The notes under the pieces are model-generated. The model saw only the letters and a list, made by a program, of their open reading frames with translations. It did no database searches and was not told the DNA's origin. Source: Ipomoea triloba (taxonomy: Eukaryota > Streptophyta > Magnoliopsida > Solanales > Convolvulaceae). Taken from it: a DNA stretch of 64,000 nucleotides. Positions 11,093 to 22,844 of this stretch are shown one piece after another. Positions within the stretch are counted from its first letter, which is position 1, and every line of letters begins with the position of its first letter. The stretch lies in assembly GCF_003576645.1 (NCBI RefSeq), contig NC_044925.1, positions 5,971,244-6,035,243 on the forward strand. Reading direction: 5' to 3'. The position numbers were made by a program, and so were the translations under genes.

Positions 11093-12166
11093 TAATGCTG
11101 TAATATATGTTGATTGTTGAGTGTTGAGGGTTTTGAGACAATCAAAGTGTTATAGTGCTACTGCTAAGTGGCTTGGTAACATTTTTGTAAATGTTGCTGC
11201 CCTTAGGCAGTTAAGCACTTGCCACTTAGGTAACTGGTAAGCACACCCCTAATTCTGGCAATGGAATTCTGGTATATCACTCTCCTAGTCTCCTTTCATA
11301 TTGAGTTATTATGGCTATGATGATGCTTCCACCTTGTCTGAATCAAAAGGACTTTGGGTTTGGTATGTTGCTCTGAGTTTTATTCCAAAACTCATGTAGC
11401 AATTTGCCCCCAACTCTACCTTGATATGAAAAAAAGCAATCTGAGCCTGCCTTTAATTTCTTAGCACTTAGCATAATTGTAATTCCTAGCTTATTTCTTT
11501 TATTTAAGTATTTAACTTTTGTTTGTCTTTAAGCTAATGATTTAAATATGAGCAGGAAGAGGATGAGTGTTGAATGAATTATATATGAATGCTGGTTGAT
11601 TGCTGAAATGCTGAGTACTGAGTAGCTGATTGTTGAGTGCTGATTGCTGAAAGCCAGAAATTAGAAATCCTCATTTTGATTTGTTGTGAATTGTTAAGTG
11701 TCAACTGGTTTTAGTATTTTGTAAATTGTAACTGTTATTTTGGATTTTGGAGTTAGGCAGTTATACTATCCACTTGACAGTTGACACTTTGATTAGTTAT
11801 TTAGTTTGGTATTTTGGACTTTCTGGACTTCTAGTTTCAACTTTGGACTTTGAATTTGGACTTTTAATATTTTGCTATTTGCAGCTTTGTAATTTTAAGT
11901 TTGTTATTTACTTGTAAGTTTGTTACAATCTGTAACTTTGTAAGTATAACTTAGCTAAATTGTTTATAGTTTATTAATTTCCCGAACCCGAACAATAACC
12001 GAAATCCGATTTAAACCGGCCGACATCCGAACATGCAGAATCTGAATAGATATCTAATAAAATTTCACGGATTGGATTTAGCTATTGCAACCAGAACCCC
12101 GAACGGATGGGCCATCCGTAGGCCCGATCCGCCCAAACCCGCCCGATGCACTCCCCTAGTTGAAAC

Positions 12167-12661
12167 TACTAAATTATTTAATAAGAGTAATAAAGTGGGT
12201 ATTACTTTTGAACAATATACTCTAATATATTCATAGTATATATTCAACAGTATGCCAACTTTAATTGAGATGAGGTTCAAACCTAAGACCTTTCTTATAG
12301 AAATTAATTGGTAAGTTAAAAGTTAACGGGATATTAACGGAAAAGAGTATATTTAACGGATAATCATATAATCAAAGATAAATTAGGAAATCTAAAAGAA
12401 AAATATAAATATAAACAATTTGAACCATCCATTTGATTTAATAATTTGACCGTCATTTTTTATAACTTATTATAGGCTTAACTTTCTTTGACTCTTATTT
12501 GTATAGTAGATAGATATACGGATAACTTCATTTTGAGCATTGATGTTGTGTCAACATTGGCACATTATTTGACTATAATTAACCATAGGTATCCGGTCTA
12601 GTCCACAATTATATAGTTGCAAAAGATTAATTGGAGGTAATTTAACTTCATATTTAATATA
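12167..12661. other. No gene seen
   Basis: AT-rich spacer between the hAT element and the solo LTR. I see nothing else in it. Confidence 0.55.
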
Positions 12662-12666
12662 ATATT

Positions 12667-13485
12667 TGTTAGGGAAATAAATGTATAGATTTTATATTGG
12701 CAATTTATTTGTTAATCTTAGGTAGTTTTAATTGGTCAGTTAAATTAATTATGTATAAGGTTTGTCATAATGCAGGAATGATTTAAGTGCATGGGATGAG
12801 TGGTTTAAAGTTATTCAAACAAAAATGTTTGAGATGAGAATTTCAAGGGGAGATGTAATTGAGTGATCATCCTTGAATTGAGAAGATCAAATATAGGAAA
12901 GGTGCTCAGGATTTCAAGTATAAATAGAGCTGAAGCTTCAGAGATTGAATTGCTGATTTCGTACAAAAGAATGCCAAGTTCCCTGTTGTTTTAATATTAA
13001 GCACTACTGTTTTAGCCTTAGCCTACTGTTTTAATATGTATAGTCTGTTACATTAATACAGACTCAAGATCATTGTAATATGGCTACTTAGACTAGTTTT
13101 GTGCTGTGGTCTTGTTTACTACATCAAGTGGAAGGCTTGTTGATTGGCCCGGGAAAGCTGAAGAAGTTGATACATTACCAACTCAGGAGATGGTGATGTT
13201 TGTAGGTGTAAAAGATTAGGCCATCATTGTGGATGGATACCTAGTGAACCTTGTAACATCTTTGATCATCTAGTGGAGTTGGATTTCACCTTTGTGTGAC
13301 CCCGCAGACGTAGGAGAAGTGCTCCGAGCTGCGTGAACATATCCTGGTTCCATTTACTTTCCTGCACTGTTTTTATTATTTATATGTTTATAATACAGTA
13401 ATAAACACATATGATTAATTTGTTTTTTAAAACAAAGTAGAAACCAGGTAGGTTATCACCTGCATTCATGATTCACAATCTTTCA
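12667..13485 (+). mobile_element. Solo LTR, Copia-like, 819 bp
   Basis: Starts tgttagggaaat and ends atctttca, in the TG...CA form. It is flanked by the 5-bp duplication atatt (12662-12666 and 13486-13490). It contains a TATA-like tataaatagagc near 12920 and a GC-richer R/U5-like part (gaccccgcagacgtagg, near 13299). No internal retroelement sequence follows, so it is best read as a solo LTR left by recombination. The Copia assignment is by style only. Confidence 0.65.
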
Positions 13486-13639
13486 ATATTTGTGCCGTAA
13501 TGTGTTTGTATCAACCTAAGAGAATGCTTTAGAACAATCTTAATAGCTGAAGTTTTTTCATCAATTTTGTGTATCGCAAATTTTACTGTGGACCACAGTC
13601 CACAATAGATTGTGAACAAAAAAACGCGAAAACAACGAC

Positions 13640-14440
13640 AGATTTTGCGACGGATGCATTTCGTTGCTAATTTAATGACGGCATAGCGACGGATTTACTT
13701 TCATTCAAAAAATTTCAAATTTAGCGACGGATTAGCGATGGTAATTTGCAACGGAATGAGTTGGTCGTTAAATCCGTAGCTAATTTTAGCGGTAAATTGC
13801 CGCGCAAAAATTGAGACATATTAGCGACGGATTTTTGGCGGGGTAATTTAAGAACTTTATTTGCTATGGATTAGCGACGGACAAAATATCCTTCGCTAAG
13901 GTTTAATGCAACTTCTTATTTTTTTTATAACATAGCAACAGAATAGTGACAAAAATCGTATCCGTTGCTACCTACCGACGGATGAGTATCCGTCGCTAAG
14001 TATAAAATGCAGAATATCCATTTATAATAACATATAGCGACGGATAATTGAATCCGTCGCTAGAGATAGCGACGGATTCAAATATCTGTCGCTAAGACAT
14101 CATGGCCGGATTTTTAAATATATATTAGCGACGGATTTCAATCCGTCGCTAGAGTAATATACCGATTATTTTTTTTTGTTAGAATATAGTGACGGATTCA
14201 AATATATGTCGCTAGATTAAGATGGACGAAACTTTTTTAGGATTTAGCGGTATATCTAGCGACGGATTCTATTTCCATCGCTAGATTAATAGTGTTGAGT
14301 TTTTTTGCGGGAATATAGCGACGGAAATAGAATCCGTCGCTATGTCGCTAGATATAGCGACAGAATCCACGTCCGTCGCTAGATTAATGGTGTTGATTTT
14401 TTTTTCAGAAATATAGCGACGGATGTGTAATCCATCGCTA
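13640..14440. repeat. Left subterminal tagcgacgga array
   Basis: The motif tagcgacggat and its complement atccgtcgcta recur every 20-60 bases, often as inverted pairs. In En/Spm elements such arrays are sites for the TnpA protein. A second array lies at 17520-17960. Confidence 0.9.
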
Positions 14441-14889
14441 GATTCTATTTACGTTATTACGCGTTTCCTTCATTCACCATCCAAACATTATAAACTAGCA
14501 ATGGAAATTAAATTCCGTCGCTTCATGGATTATAGGATCCGGAAATTAAAACATTACGCGGAAATTAAATTCCTTCCCACACCTAAACCTAGACTTTCGC
14601 ACAGCGGTAGACGACCGCGCACAGCGGTAGGCACAGCCGACCGCGCCCAACCGCCCGACAGCCGACCACCGACTGCTCGAATCGTTGATTATAGGATTGC
14701 TCGCATCGCAGCACAGCACCGCCGACAGCTCCCATCGATTGTAGACTGCCGCCCAACTATGTCGATCGTCGTAACACCGCGACGCCGTCGACCGCCGGTC
14801 AATTGACTAGCACTGCTCTGCCATGACGCCGTGACAACACAGCCGACTGTCGACCGTGACAGCACAACACAGCCGTCGCTGGTATGACT

Positions 14890-15022
14890 CCAAATTATTG
14901 AATTGTAAATTTGTAAATTGTTAGACTATGAATTTGTGAATTGTTAGACTATGAATTTGTAAATTGTAAATTTGTAAATTGTTAGACTATGAAATTGTGA
15001 ATTGTTAGACTATGAAATTTGT
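14890..15022. repeat. Short tandem repeat inside the CACTA element
   Basis: Units of roughly 35-40 bp based on attgttagactatgaattt are repeated about four times, just before an acidic open frame. Confidence 0.75.
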
Positions 15023-15256
15023 AAATCTACTGAAGACTCACTAATACCTGCACCATTTCAAGAGGAAACTACTGACAATCATGATCTCGTTCAAATAGAT
15101 GAAGACCCATTGCATTTAGATTACCCAAACGATGGGGTGATTGAACTTGATGGCGAACATGGTGACATCGAAGATGAAATTCAGTTAGAGGAAGAAATAG
15201 ATGACTCAAGTAGTGATTCAGTAATTGGAGATAGTGATAATGGTACTGATAGTTAG
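15002..15256 (+). CDS. Acidic ORF in the CACTA element, unrecognised
   Basis: 84 codons, very rich in Asp, Glu and Ser, with no motif I recognise. It lies between the tandem repeat and the TnpA-like gene. It could be the last exon of a lost TnpD-type transposase or an upstream exon of the TnpA-like gene. The apparent start overlaps the repeat and may not be real. Confidence 0.35.
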   Translation: MLDYEICKSTEDSLIPAPFQEETTDNHDLVQIDEDPLHLDYPNDGVIELDGEHGDIEDEIQLEEEIDDSSSDSVIGDSDNGTDS

Positions 15257-15326
15257 TGCATAGTTCAGATATTTAATGAACATGTAATATTTATATGTTA
15301 TATAACTTTATTATATTTTATTTTAG

Positions 15327-17285
15327 ATGACACGAGGTGGTGGTAGAGCTAGAAGCACAAGAGGACGTGGACGAGGTGCATTGGATACACCACCTCTTGT
15401 GGAACCTATTGTGGCACCTCCTCCTACTGTGGTATGTCCACCTGTTCAGTCACCTGCTTCTATTGGTTCAGCTGACTTGCCGATTCCATCACCATCAAAC
15501 TCTAATGCTCCACCCACATCCTCATCAGTTGCGGGATCATCCACTGGTTGTGATTTGACTATTATTCATGTAGAGGATAGGGGGTAAATTGTGTTATTAT
15601 GTTAATATTTATGTGTATATTATTTTTATCCTTATTCATCTCTTATATATGTACAGGTTGATACCTTCTCACACATGTTCAAGTACAATGACAAAAATAT
15701 TCATGAAAATGATCCATCCTAATGGATATGCTTGGAAGAATGTGCCTAATGAGTACAAGGACTTATACTTTGAGAAATTTAAGGTAAATTCATGATATGA
15801 CTTCGAGTATATTTTGGTTAATTCTTAAAGCTAGAATGTTATTAAATTTTTGTCGATTACTTTGCCCAATGCATTTTATGGATGGTGTTGCTCTAATATT
15901 GTCTATTGTGCTTTGCTTATATTTGATGAATTTGTGATATTACAGAAATTTTACAAGTGGGATGAGTCTATTGAAGCTCAAGTTCGCAAAGCTTTTTTAG
16001 CACAAGCAGGCCTACGCTATGTAGATATGCTCTCCAAATTCAAGACCAAACAGACTTCAACTGGGAGGCCAGCTTGTGTAGCTGAAGAAACATGGGCCAT
16101 TTGGGAGGCATATTGGGATAGACCTGACGTGAAAGCGAAATCTGAACAACAACGGAAAAAATAGGATGAGTGAGGTGGAAGGATCTGGTACGGGATGTTC
16201 TAAACATACCGGAGGGTCTAGATCAACTATTGAGCACTATCACAAATTAAGTCTCTCTCTCTCTCTTTTTTGGGGGTGTTTGTTTGATGACATGTATTTT
16301 TCTACTGCACCTGATGTTTTTAAGTTTTTTGGTTTGTTTGATGAATGTGGTAATAAGTGCATTGATGATGATTTGTTTAGTGGTAACAAGTGCATTGAAT
16401 TACTCTTCCTAGTTTCTGTTTTGTGTCATTAAATGCAATGAATTCACTGAATAGTAAGCCTTGGTTTGTTATGCCACTATATTCTGTTTCAAATTCAGAT
16501 GTTAGTAAAGGGTGTGCAATACTGTTGATGGATAGTTTAGGCTTTAAGGCTATGTGATGTTGATCTTTGTAATCATTTTATTGTTTTTGCTTGTTAATAG
16601 CGAGATGAACTTCAAAAGGAGCCTAATCTGTTTGAGTGCTTTGAGCAAATGCACAAAAAGAAGGATAATATGTTCGTTGATGAGAGGTTGAAGAGAATCG
16701 CTATATGTATAAAGTAACCAATAATATATTGTTATATAGATAAAATTTTTACATGCATTATATACTTATTTTATTGTGTATATGTGTTTAATTGTAGGAA
16801 GAAATACAAGCACACCATGATGCTGCAACGCAAGAAGCTGAAGGGTCAACTGAGTCACCAAATATAGACATGTCACAGTTGTATGTGGATGTTGTTGGCG
16901 GGGTTAAAAACAACGTATTTATACCTTAGGGACTAAGTCATCCTCATTTATCACTGGGACAAGTTGTGGTTCATCTGCTACTTCACAACTTCATCAAGAT
17001 GCAATGAAGGAAATGGTGAACCAACAGTTAGAGACCATGCGAGCTGAGATGGATGCTAAGCTACAAGCTGAAAGAGCTGAGATGGAGGCTAAACTACAAG
17101 CTGAAAGAGCTGAGATGGAGGCTAAACTACAAGCTCAAATGCAGACTCAAATGCAAGCTCAAATTGCAAGTTTGATGGATGAGTTGCGTCGCAATGGAAT
17201 AATATCCACTTCTATGGCACAACCTCAAAATACTCAAGCTGAACATTCTGTTAACTCATATGATGAAAACTTAGGAGATGATTAG
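15327..17285 (+). pseudogene. TnpA-like plant transposase (Ptta/En/Spm family), decayed
   Basis: This family binds the subterminal repeats of CACTA elements and helps the transposase act. The first exon (15327-15583) is basic then Pro/Ser-rich (RGGGRARSTRGRGRG). Exon 2 (15657-15783) and exon 3 (from 15946) carry the conserved core, including NGYAWKNVPNEYKDLYFEKF and the FYKWDE...VRKAF region. A further exon begins at 16601 after an AG. The final exon (to 17285) has a coiled coil of repeated ERAEMEAKLQA units. Breaks: six A at 16156-16161 shift the frame after QQRK, exon 4 runs into a stop, and another shift is needed near 16910. Splice sites are inferred from GT/AG and frame. The family call rests on the core and on the element around it. 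Confidence 0.75.
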
Positions 17286-18557
17286 ATTATGTTTATTAAT
17301 ATACTTGGTACTTTCTAACGATATAACTTTACTTTTGTTATTGCTTATGAGTATGAATGCTTTAATATAATATATTTTGCAATTATATTATTGATGTATT
17401 ATACTATAGGTTTATTGCATGTATGCGATATTAATTAGTGGATAAATTTATTATATTATAGGTTTAATGCAGGTATGTGAAATTAATTACCAGGTAATTT
17501 TTTTAAAAAAAAATATTAAAATTTAGCGACGGATAAATATTGTAGTAAATCCGTAGCTAAATGTCAAATAAAATAAAGAATACTAACGGAATAACAACGG
17601 AAAAATTCGTAGTTACATTTAGCAACGGATTATTCTGTCACTAAACTGTAGCTAAGTGACATCAAATTCAAATAATAAGAACAAATTAGCGACGGTTATT
17701 TCCGTCACTACATGTAGCGACGGATCATAGCGACAGACTCGTTCGTCGCTAAGTCTAGCGAAGGAAAAATCTGTAGCTATTCGCTAGCAAAGTTTGTCAC
17801 CAAATCGTCGTGGTAGGAGTTTAGCGACGGAAATATTGTGCGTCTAGCGACGGAAATTTCCGTCGCAATTTCCTCGCCAATTTCTGCGACCAACTCGTCG
17901 TCTGGAAAACTATAGCGACGGACGATTTCAAGTAGCGAAGGATTTTACCTGTTTAGCGACGGATATTGTCCGTCGCTATTTTCGCGTTTTTTGTAGTGTA
18001 TGCATCAAAACGACGTCATTTTGATTAATGAAAACAAATGGTTGAAATGACTCCGTCTCGCGCAACTGAAGTTTTCTTTCAACACAACTGCAGTTCCCTT
18101 TCAACACAACTGCATTTCCTTTTTTATATAACTGTACTGCAGTTTCATTCGATATTATACACTCAAATATGTGAACCTGTTATTCAGTTTCTTTCAACAC
18201 AACTACAGTTTCTTTTATAATACATTGCAGTTACCTTTCAACACAACTACAATATCATTTCGATATAACTACAGTTTCGTTGGACAATATACACCCAAAA
18301 ATGTGAAACCGTTATTCAGTATCAGTTTATATACACTGTAGTTCCCTTTCAACACAACTGTAGTTCCTTTTCGATATAACTGCAGTTTCATTCGATAATA
18401 TAAAAACAAATGTAAGGCAGTATCTTTTGAGATGAATTGTAATATTAGTTACAGAGCTCCGTTACGATTTACAACAACCGTTTCTCCTACTTACTGAAAC
18501 GATGTCGTTTTGTAACCATGGTCCACAATATATTATGGACCATAATCCACCGTATAA

Positions 18558-19110
18558 CAATTATTTTTGTATGCTCTAATATCCACTATTTCAATCAAAG
18601 TGTGAAATTAATATTTGAAAATAAAAAAAATGCCACAAAAGTGGTATTATCTCTAAAAGAAATAATTGAAAACAAACTTATTGTAAAAAGTTTTTTACAG
18701 TGGGTGGAGGTGACACGTGAATGACAGTGTGGGAACTGGGAACCTTGAAAACTGAAGAGGATATTCCATAGAAAGAGTGACGTCAGTTCTGGTGGCACGT
18801 GCGTAAATGGTAATCTGTGTGAATAGCACGTGTAAATTGGGAACACGGTTGCTTATCTGGTTCAGGTTCTGACTGAGACACAATGTACAGTGCGCGTGGT
18901 CTTGTGTTCGGTGTGTTATCAAAGTAATCTTTTCAACCCAATGACAAAAATACCCTTGATGAGATTATCAACTTTTTCCCTCTTAATTTTTCCCGTTACG
19001 TATTTACATGTGTACCGACATATTGCCCTGCTGCACCGTATGGGCAATTTTCTTTTTATTTTGGCTCAATCAATAAAAGACTTATTATAGTACTCAATAA
19101 AATAAAAGAC

Positions 19111-19157
<47 letters not shown>

Positions 19158-20749
19158 TAATATAATAAAACACATTATAATTAATAGGAATTATTTTTAT
19201 GTTAAATCGTAATACTGTGAAATATTTTTTTTAAAAAAAGTAAAATATAACCGCATTTTGTAATTCTGACAAAAATGAACTCTTTACCTCAACATGAATG
19301 AAAAAAAAAAAAAAAGTCTAAGAATGATGGAAAGTGTGGATTAAATCTTTTGTATGCGCATGAAGACTAGAGTCTGATGGATTAATTGCGTGACTCGCAA
19401 TTTTATTTCTGCGGTGGCTCTAAAGGCAGGGTCCTGTGGGCTTACAATTAGTCCAACAAACCTGGAATAACATAAGTATAAAATAAATGAACTCTTTCAT
19501 TTAATTTTGTCAAATTACAAACCGCACTGCATTTCTTATTATTTTTAATATTCAACATTGTTACGATCTATATTATAAATTTTTCTATATGCAATTATAT
19601 TTGTTAATTTAATAGTTAATCAATTAGTGTTATGTCAAAGTAGTTTTTAATGTTTAAGAATCACTCTATTATTTAGTATTTACTATTGTAAAACACTGAA
19701 AGATTAATTTAATAGCATTACAAGTAATAAGAATCACTTTTGTCATTTTGTGTTATATTGTACTGATATCGAGTATTAAAATTTGTGAAAGATTAGCACA
19801 TTTTGTAATTTTGACCAAAATAAACTCATTCAATTTGTTTTTTTTTTAAAAAAAAAAACTCATTCAATTCAATTTTTTCAAATTACAAATTGTGCGGTAT
19901 TTTTTTCTACTTTTAGTATTTGGTCCTCGATTTGTTTTGTTTTGTTTTGTTTTGGTTTAAAGAATCACTCTGGTAATTTCTATTGATATATCATTGGAAA
20001 ATTGACCTGTGTATATGAATGTGAAATATTAGTAAATATGGCATCTGTTTTTCAACTTAAAACTTTCTTCTAATAACTACAAAAAGTTTGAGACGGCCAA
20101 GGTAGATATTGGTTACCCAAGAAAAGATTCCGTCTGCAGATAGTGTGAAGACTTTATGATGCACTTGTGTACATAACAAGTCATCAAGCAGCAATGGTCA
20201 ATCAAACTGCATAAATAATTTATCACTTTGACTTTACTAGAACGGTGCATGTTTTTTTTTTTAATTATTATATAATATACTTCAATTTTAACTTTCAGCT
20301 TTTCAAACTGACAGGAAACTTGTAATTTGCAAATTTATAATATTATTAACAAGAATCCGCATCACCGCATGGTTATGCTAATGATCTTTTTGCCTAATGG
20401 CGAAGAAAAACATCATATAATTTTAAAGATTCAAATCCCATTGAGAGTATATGTGTGTGTGTATATATATATACACACACGTTTGAGTGAAGTAATTTTT
20501 AATTCAATTTTTCAAAATATTAAGTTTGAATTTAGTATTAGTAATAGTTTTTCACATGTATTGCGCAACTGATTTAATACCCAATATTTGTATTTAAATA
20601 AGTAATTCAAAATATATCAATATAAGATTATATATGAGAAGTTCATTATAGTTGACATTAAAATTAATGTTTAAGTTGCACTTTTTAAAGTAATTATCTA
20701 AATACTTATTGCAATTAATATGATATTAGGTAGTAAATACTACTTTTGA
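18558..20749. other. No gene seen
   Basis: AT-rich DNA with homopolymers and a (TTA)n run at 19108-19157. A block near 19380-19445 (gcgtgactcgcaattttatt...gggtcctgtgggctta) is similar to one near 22220-22275, so it may be a small dispersed repeat. No coding signal. Confidence 0.5.
19108..19157. repeat. (TTA)n microsatellite
   Basis: About 16 TTA units. Confidence 0.95.
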
Positions 20750-20930
20750 GATGTGTTTGGAAACTCGAAAAATAATTAAGAACATATTTTCCGAGTTTTC
20801 AGTGTTTAGCAAGGAGAAAAATTTAAAGTGAAAGGAAAATGAAGCTTTGGTTAATGAAAAATATACATGTTTTCTGGAAAGTGACTTCCCATTTTTTGGG
20901 GAAGTCATTTTTCTTTTCCAGCACTAGAGC
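20750..20930. mobile_element. MITE fragment of the 'gtgtttggaaa' type
   Basis: The start (atgtgtttggaaactcg) and the body (gaagtcatttttcttttcca, near 20902) match parts of the larger MITEs at 62182-62922 and 39260-40988. It looks like a truncated copy without a clear target duplication. Confidence 0.45.
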
Positions 20931-22356
20931 AGCCAATCATTCGCAACCACTAGCCACCATCGTCCAGGCACCTTTCCGGCAAGGCACAACCACCAGCCAC
21001 CGTCACCCAGCCAATCAACCAATATGCTTTCCATCCTATATTTAAAATCTTACATTTCTACTATTAATTTTATAAAATATTTCTTAAAAATCAATAATTA
21101 TATTGTATGAGTGCATTATTTGTTGGCATGATACAATATACTTTGGATAATTAATTATATACACTTCTGTGTCAAGTAAAGAAGAAACAAAACAACATTA
21201 TTACGACTTCTTTACTCTGTGTACCACTTTAGCTAACTCCAAGGGCATAACACCACGGTAATCATGAATATGAAGGAAAACTAGATTAAAATAATATATG
21301 TATAGTATACCAACTACAAATGTAAATCTAACTCTTTAGACTTTATTTATGGTGTCTACATTAGAGATCTATCTATATATCTTTTTTGAGGTTTTGTTCA
21401 CTTTGGATTCAATGCATCAGTTTGTCATATGCGGGGCATTTTCTGCACATTAATGGCGGTTTTAGTTGGAGGGTTTAGATAATAGGAATTTGAATAAGTT
21501 TATGTTTGTTAAGAGGTTTCTCCCATGCATAAAGGATTGTGATGAGCTTATGTTCTTATTAATGTTTAGGAAAAGTTAGTCAATTGTGAAGACCACAATC
21601 ATAAACTGATCTACCATAATTTTAACAAATAGATAATCCCAATCAGTGTAAGTCTAATATATGGTACATCCCGATCAATAGAAGATGATCATACTTGTTC
21701 AATTTATCTCTCTCAACCTGGATGTCAACAAGCATGGTTTGCAAAAGTTTTAATATAAGTCAAAAGAAAACTAATTTGATTGGCATGGATGGTCGGTCGT
21801 ACACTCTCATCACTTAAAAGAGGCTGAGAGTTTGAACCATCTTTCTTATGGAGAAACCAATCTAGTCATCGCGAGCGAGACTAGTCTCAGTAATATATAC
21901 TCCGTATTTTGTAATGAAGACAATGGAAGAGGGATAGAAGAGTGATGCCATATTTTCTTAAAATTGACCTCATCATATTATTTAGCCTTCATATCATGTA
22001 ACATAAATTGATTGCCCGTTTTGTATTTGATTACTACACGAATTCATATTTTCTTTTTTCATTTAACTCGCAGAGCTAACCAATAATTCATAATTTAAGC
22101 AATTAATGAGTCTAAACATTGCCATACCCAGAAATGATGGTAATTGACCTGGGCTTAGCATTATTATTGGTTCGTCGCCTGAAATAGCACATGAACATTA
22201 GGATTTGATCGGTGAGTTGATTGCGTGACTCAAAATTTACTTCCACAGTAATTTTAGGAGCAAGGTCCTATGGCGGATCACCCATAAGTTTAAAAAAGAA
22301 AACAGAAATGATGGTAATTTTAAGAAGATTATCATGATGCTGGACTTAGTCAATCC
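20931..22356. other. No gene; one SINE-like block
   Basis: Around 21790-21915 a tRNA-promoter-like block (gagagtttgaaccatctt as a box B candidate) is followed by actccgtattttg. Another small repeat block lies near 22190-22280. The rest is AT-rich with no coding signal. Confidence 0.4.
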
Positions 22357-22844
22357 TTATAACATGGACCATGGTTCAAACTGCACTATGGACCCTAATT
22401 CATGTGTATGTGTTTTGTGTTATGACTTTTGGTGTCTTGCGTTATAATTCTGTACTTTAAAAATATGAATTATGCACCTGGAACAAATTAATAATTGTCT
22501 TATGTTATGAATTTCTATATCTTGTGTTGTGAAATTCTGTGCTTATAAACACAAATTATGTACCTAAATCGGATTTGATAAATAAGTAAATATATAATAT
22601 GCGTATGTGTCTTGTGTTATGATTTTTTGTGTCTTGTGTTATGAAATTTTGTACTTTACGAGTATGAATAATGTACCTCGACTTTTCAATCCAGCTGGGT
22701 CCATAATGCTATGTTATGTGTTGTGTTGTGATTTTTTGTGTTTATGTTATGAAATTAATTATGTATTTTAGGAGTATTAATTATGTATCTCGTTATTTCA
22801 ATTTAGGGTGCATAATTTTATGTGGGCCCTGGTCCATGATATAA
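22357..22844. mobile_element. Hairpin-ended MITE, about 488 bp
   Basis: The left end (ttataacatggaccatgg) and right end (ggtccatgatataa) are inverted. The interior has diverged repeats of cttgtgttatgattttttgtg and gaattatgtacctcg. The string tgctggacttag lies just outside each end, which may be a long target duplication or part of an older repeat. It belongs to the same group as 26241, 48791 and 49053. Confidence 0.6.

Larger units (their letters stand above)
7097..12158 (+). mobile_element. Complete hAT transposon, 5.06 kb
   Basis: The ends are taggggtgtgc and gcactccccta (10 of 11 bases inverted). They are flanked by a perfect 8-bp duplication gttgaaac at 7089-7096 and 12159-12166, the hAT hallmark. 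Subterminal DNA is rich in cccgcccgacccg / cccgaacccg repeats at both ends. The interior carries a spliced hAT transposase gene on the plus strand (8699-11092), now broken by a frameshift and a stop. The intact target duplication argues for a fairly recent insertion, yet the copy looks non-autonomous today. Confidence 0.93.
13612..17998 (+). mobile_element. CACTA (En/Spm) element, 4.4 kb, left end degenerate
   Basis: The right end is cgcgttttttgtagtg, the complement of a standard cactacaaaaaacgcg terminus. The left end reads gtgaacaaaaaaacgcg, so the CACTA bases themselves are altered. Both subterminal regions (13640-14440 and 17520-17960) hold dozens of copies of tagcgacgga in both orientations, like the TnpA-binding arrays of En/Spm. 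The interior has a TnpA/Ptta-like gene; I find no TnpD-type transposase. No clear 3-bp target duplication remains. Confidence 0.85.
13581..18557. mobile_element. Hairpin-ended MITE split by a CACTA element
   Basis: The left end (ttttactgtggaccacagtc) and right end (gaccataatccaccgtataa) are inverted relatives. The right part keeps aaaacgacgtcatttt near 18008 and acgatgtcgtttt near 18500, as in the MITEs at 26241 and 49053. Between 18070 and 18420 there are diverged tandem blocks built on caacacaactgcagtttc. The CACTA element at 13612-17998 is inserted near the left end. Confidence 0.6.
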
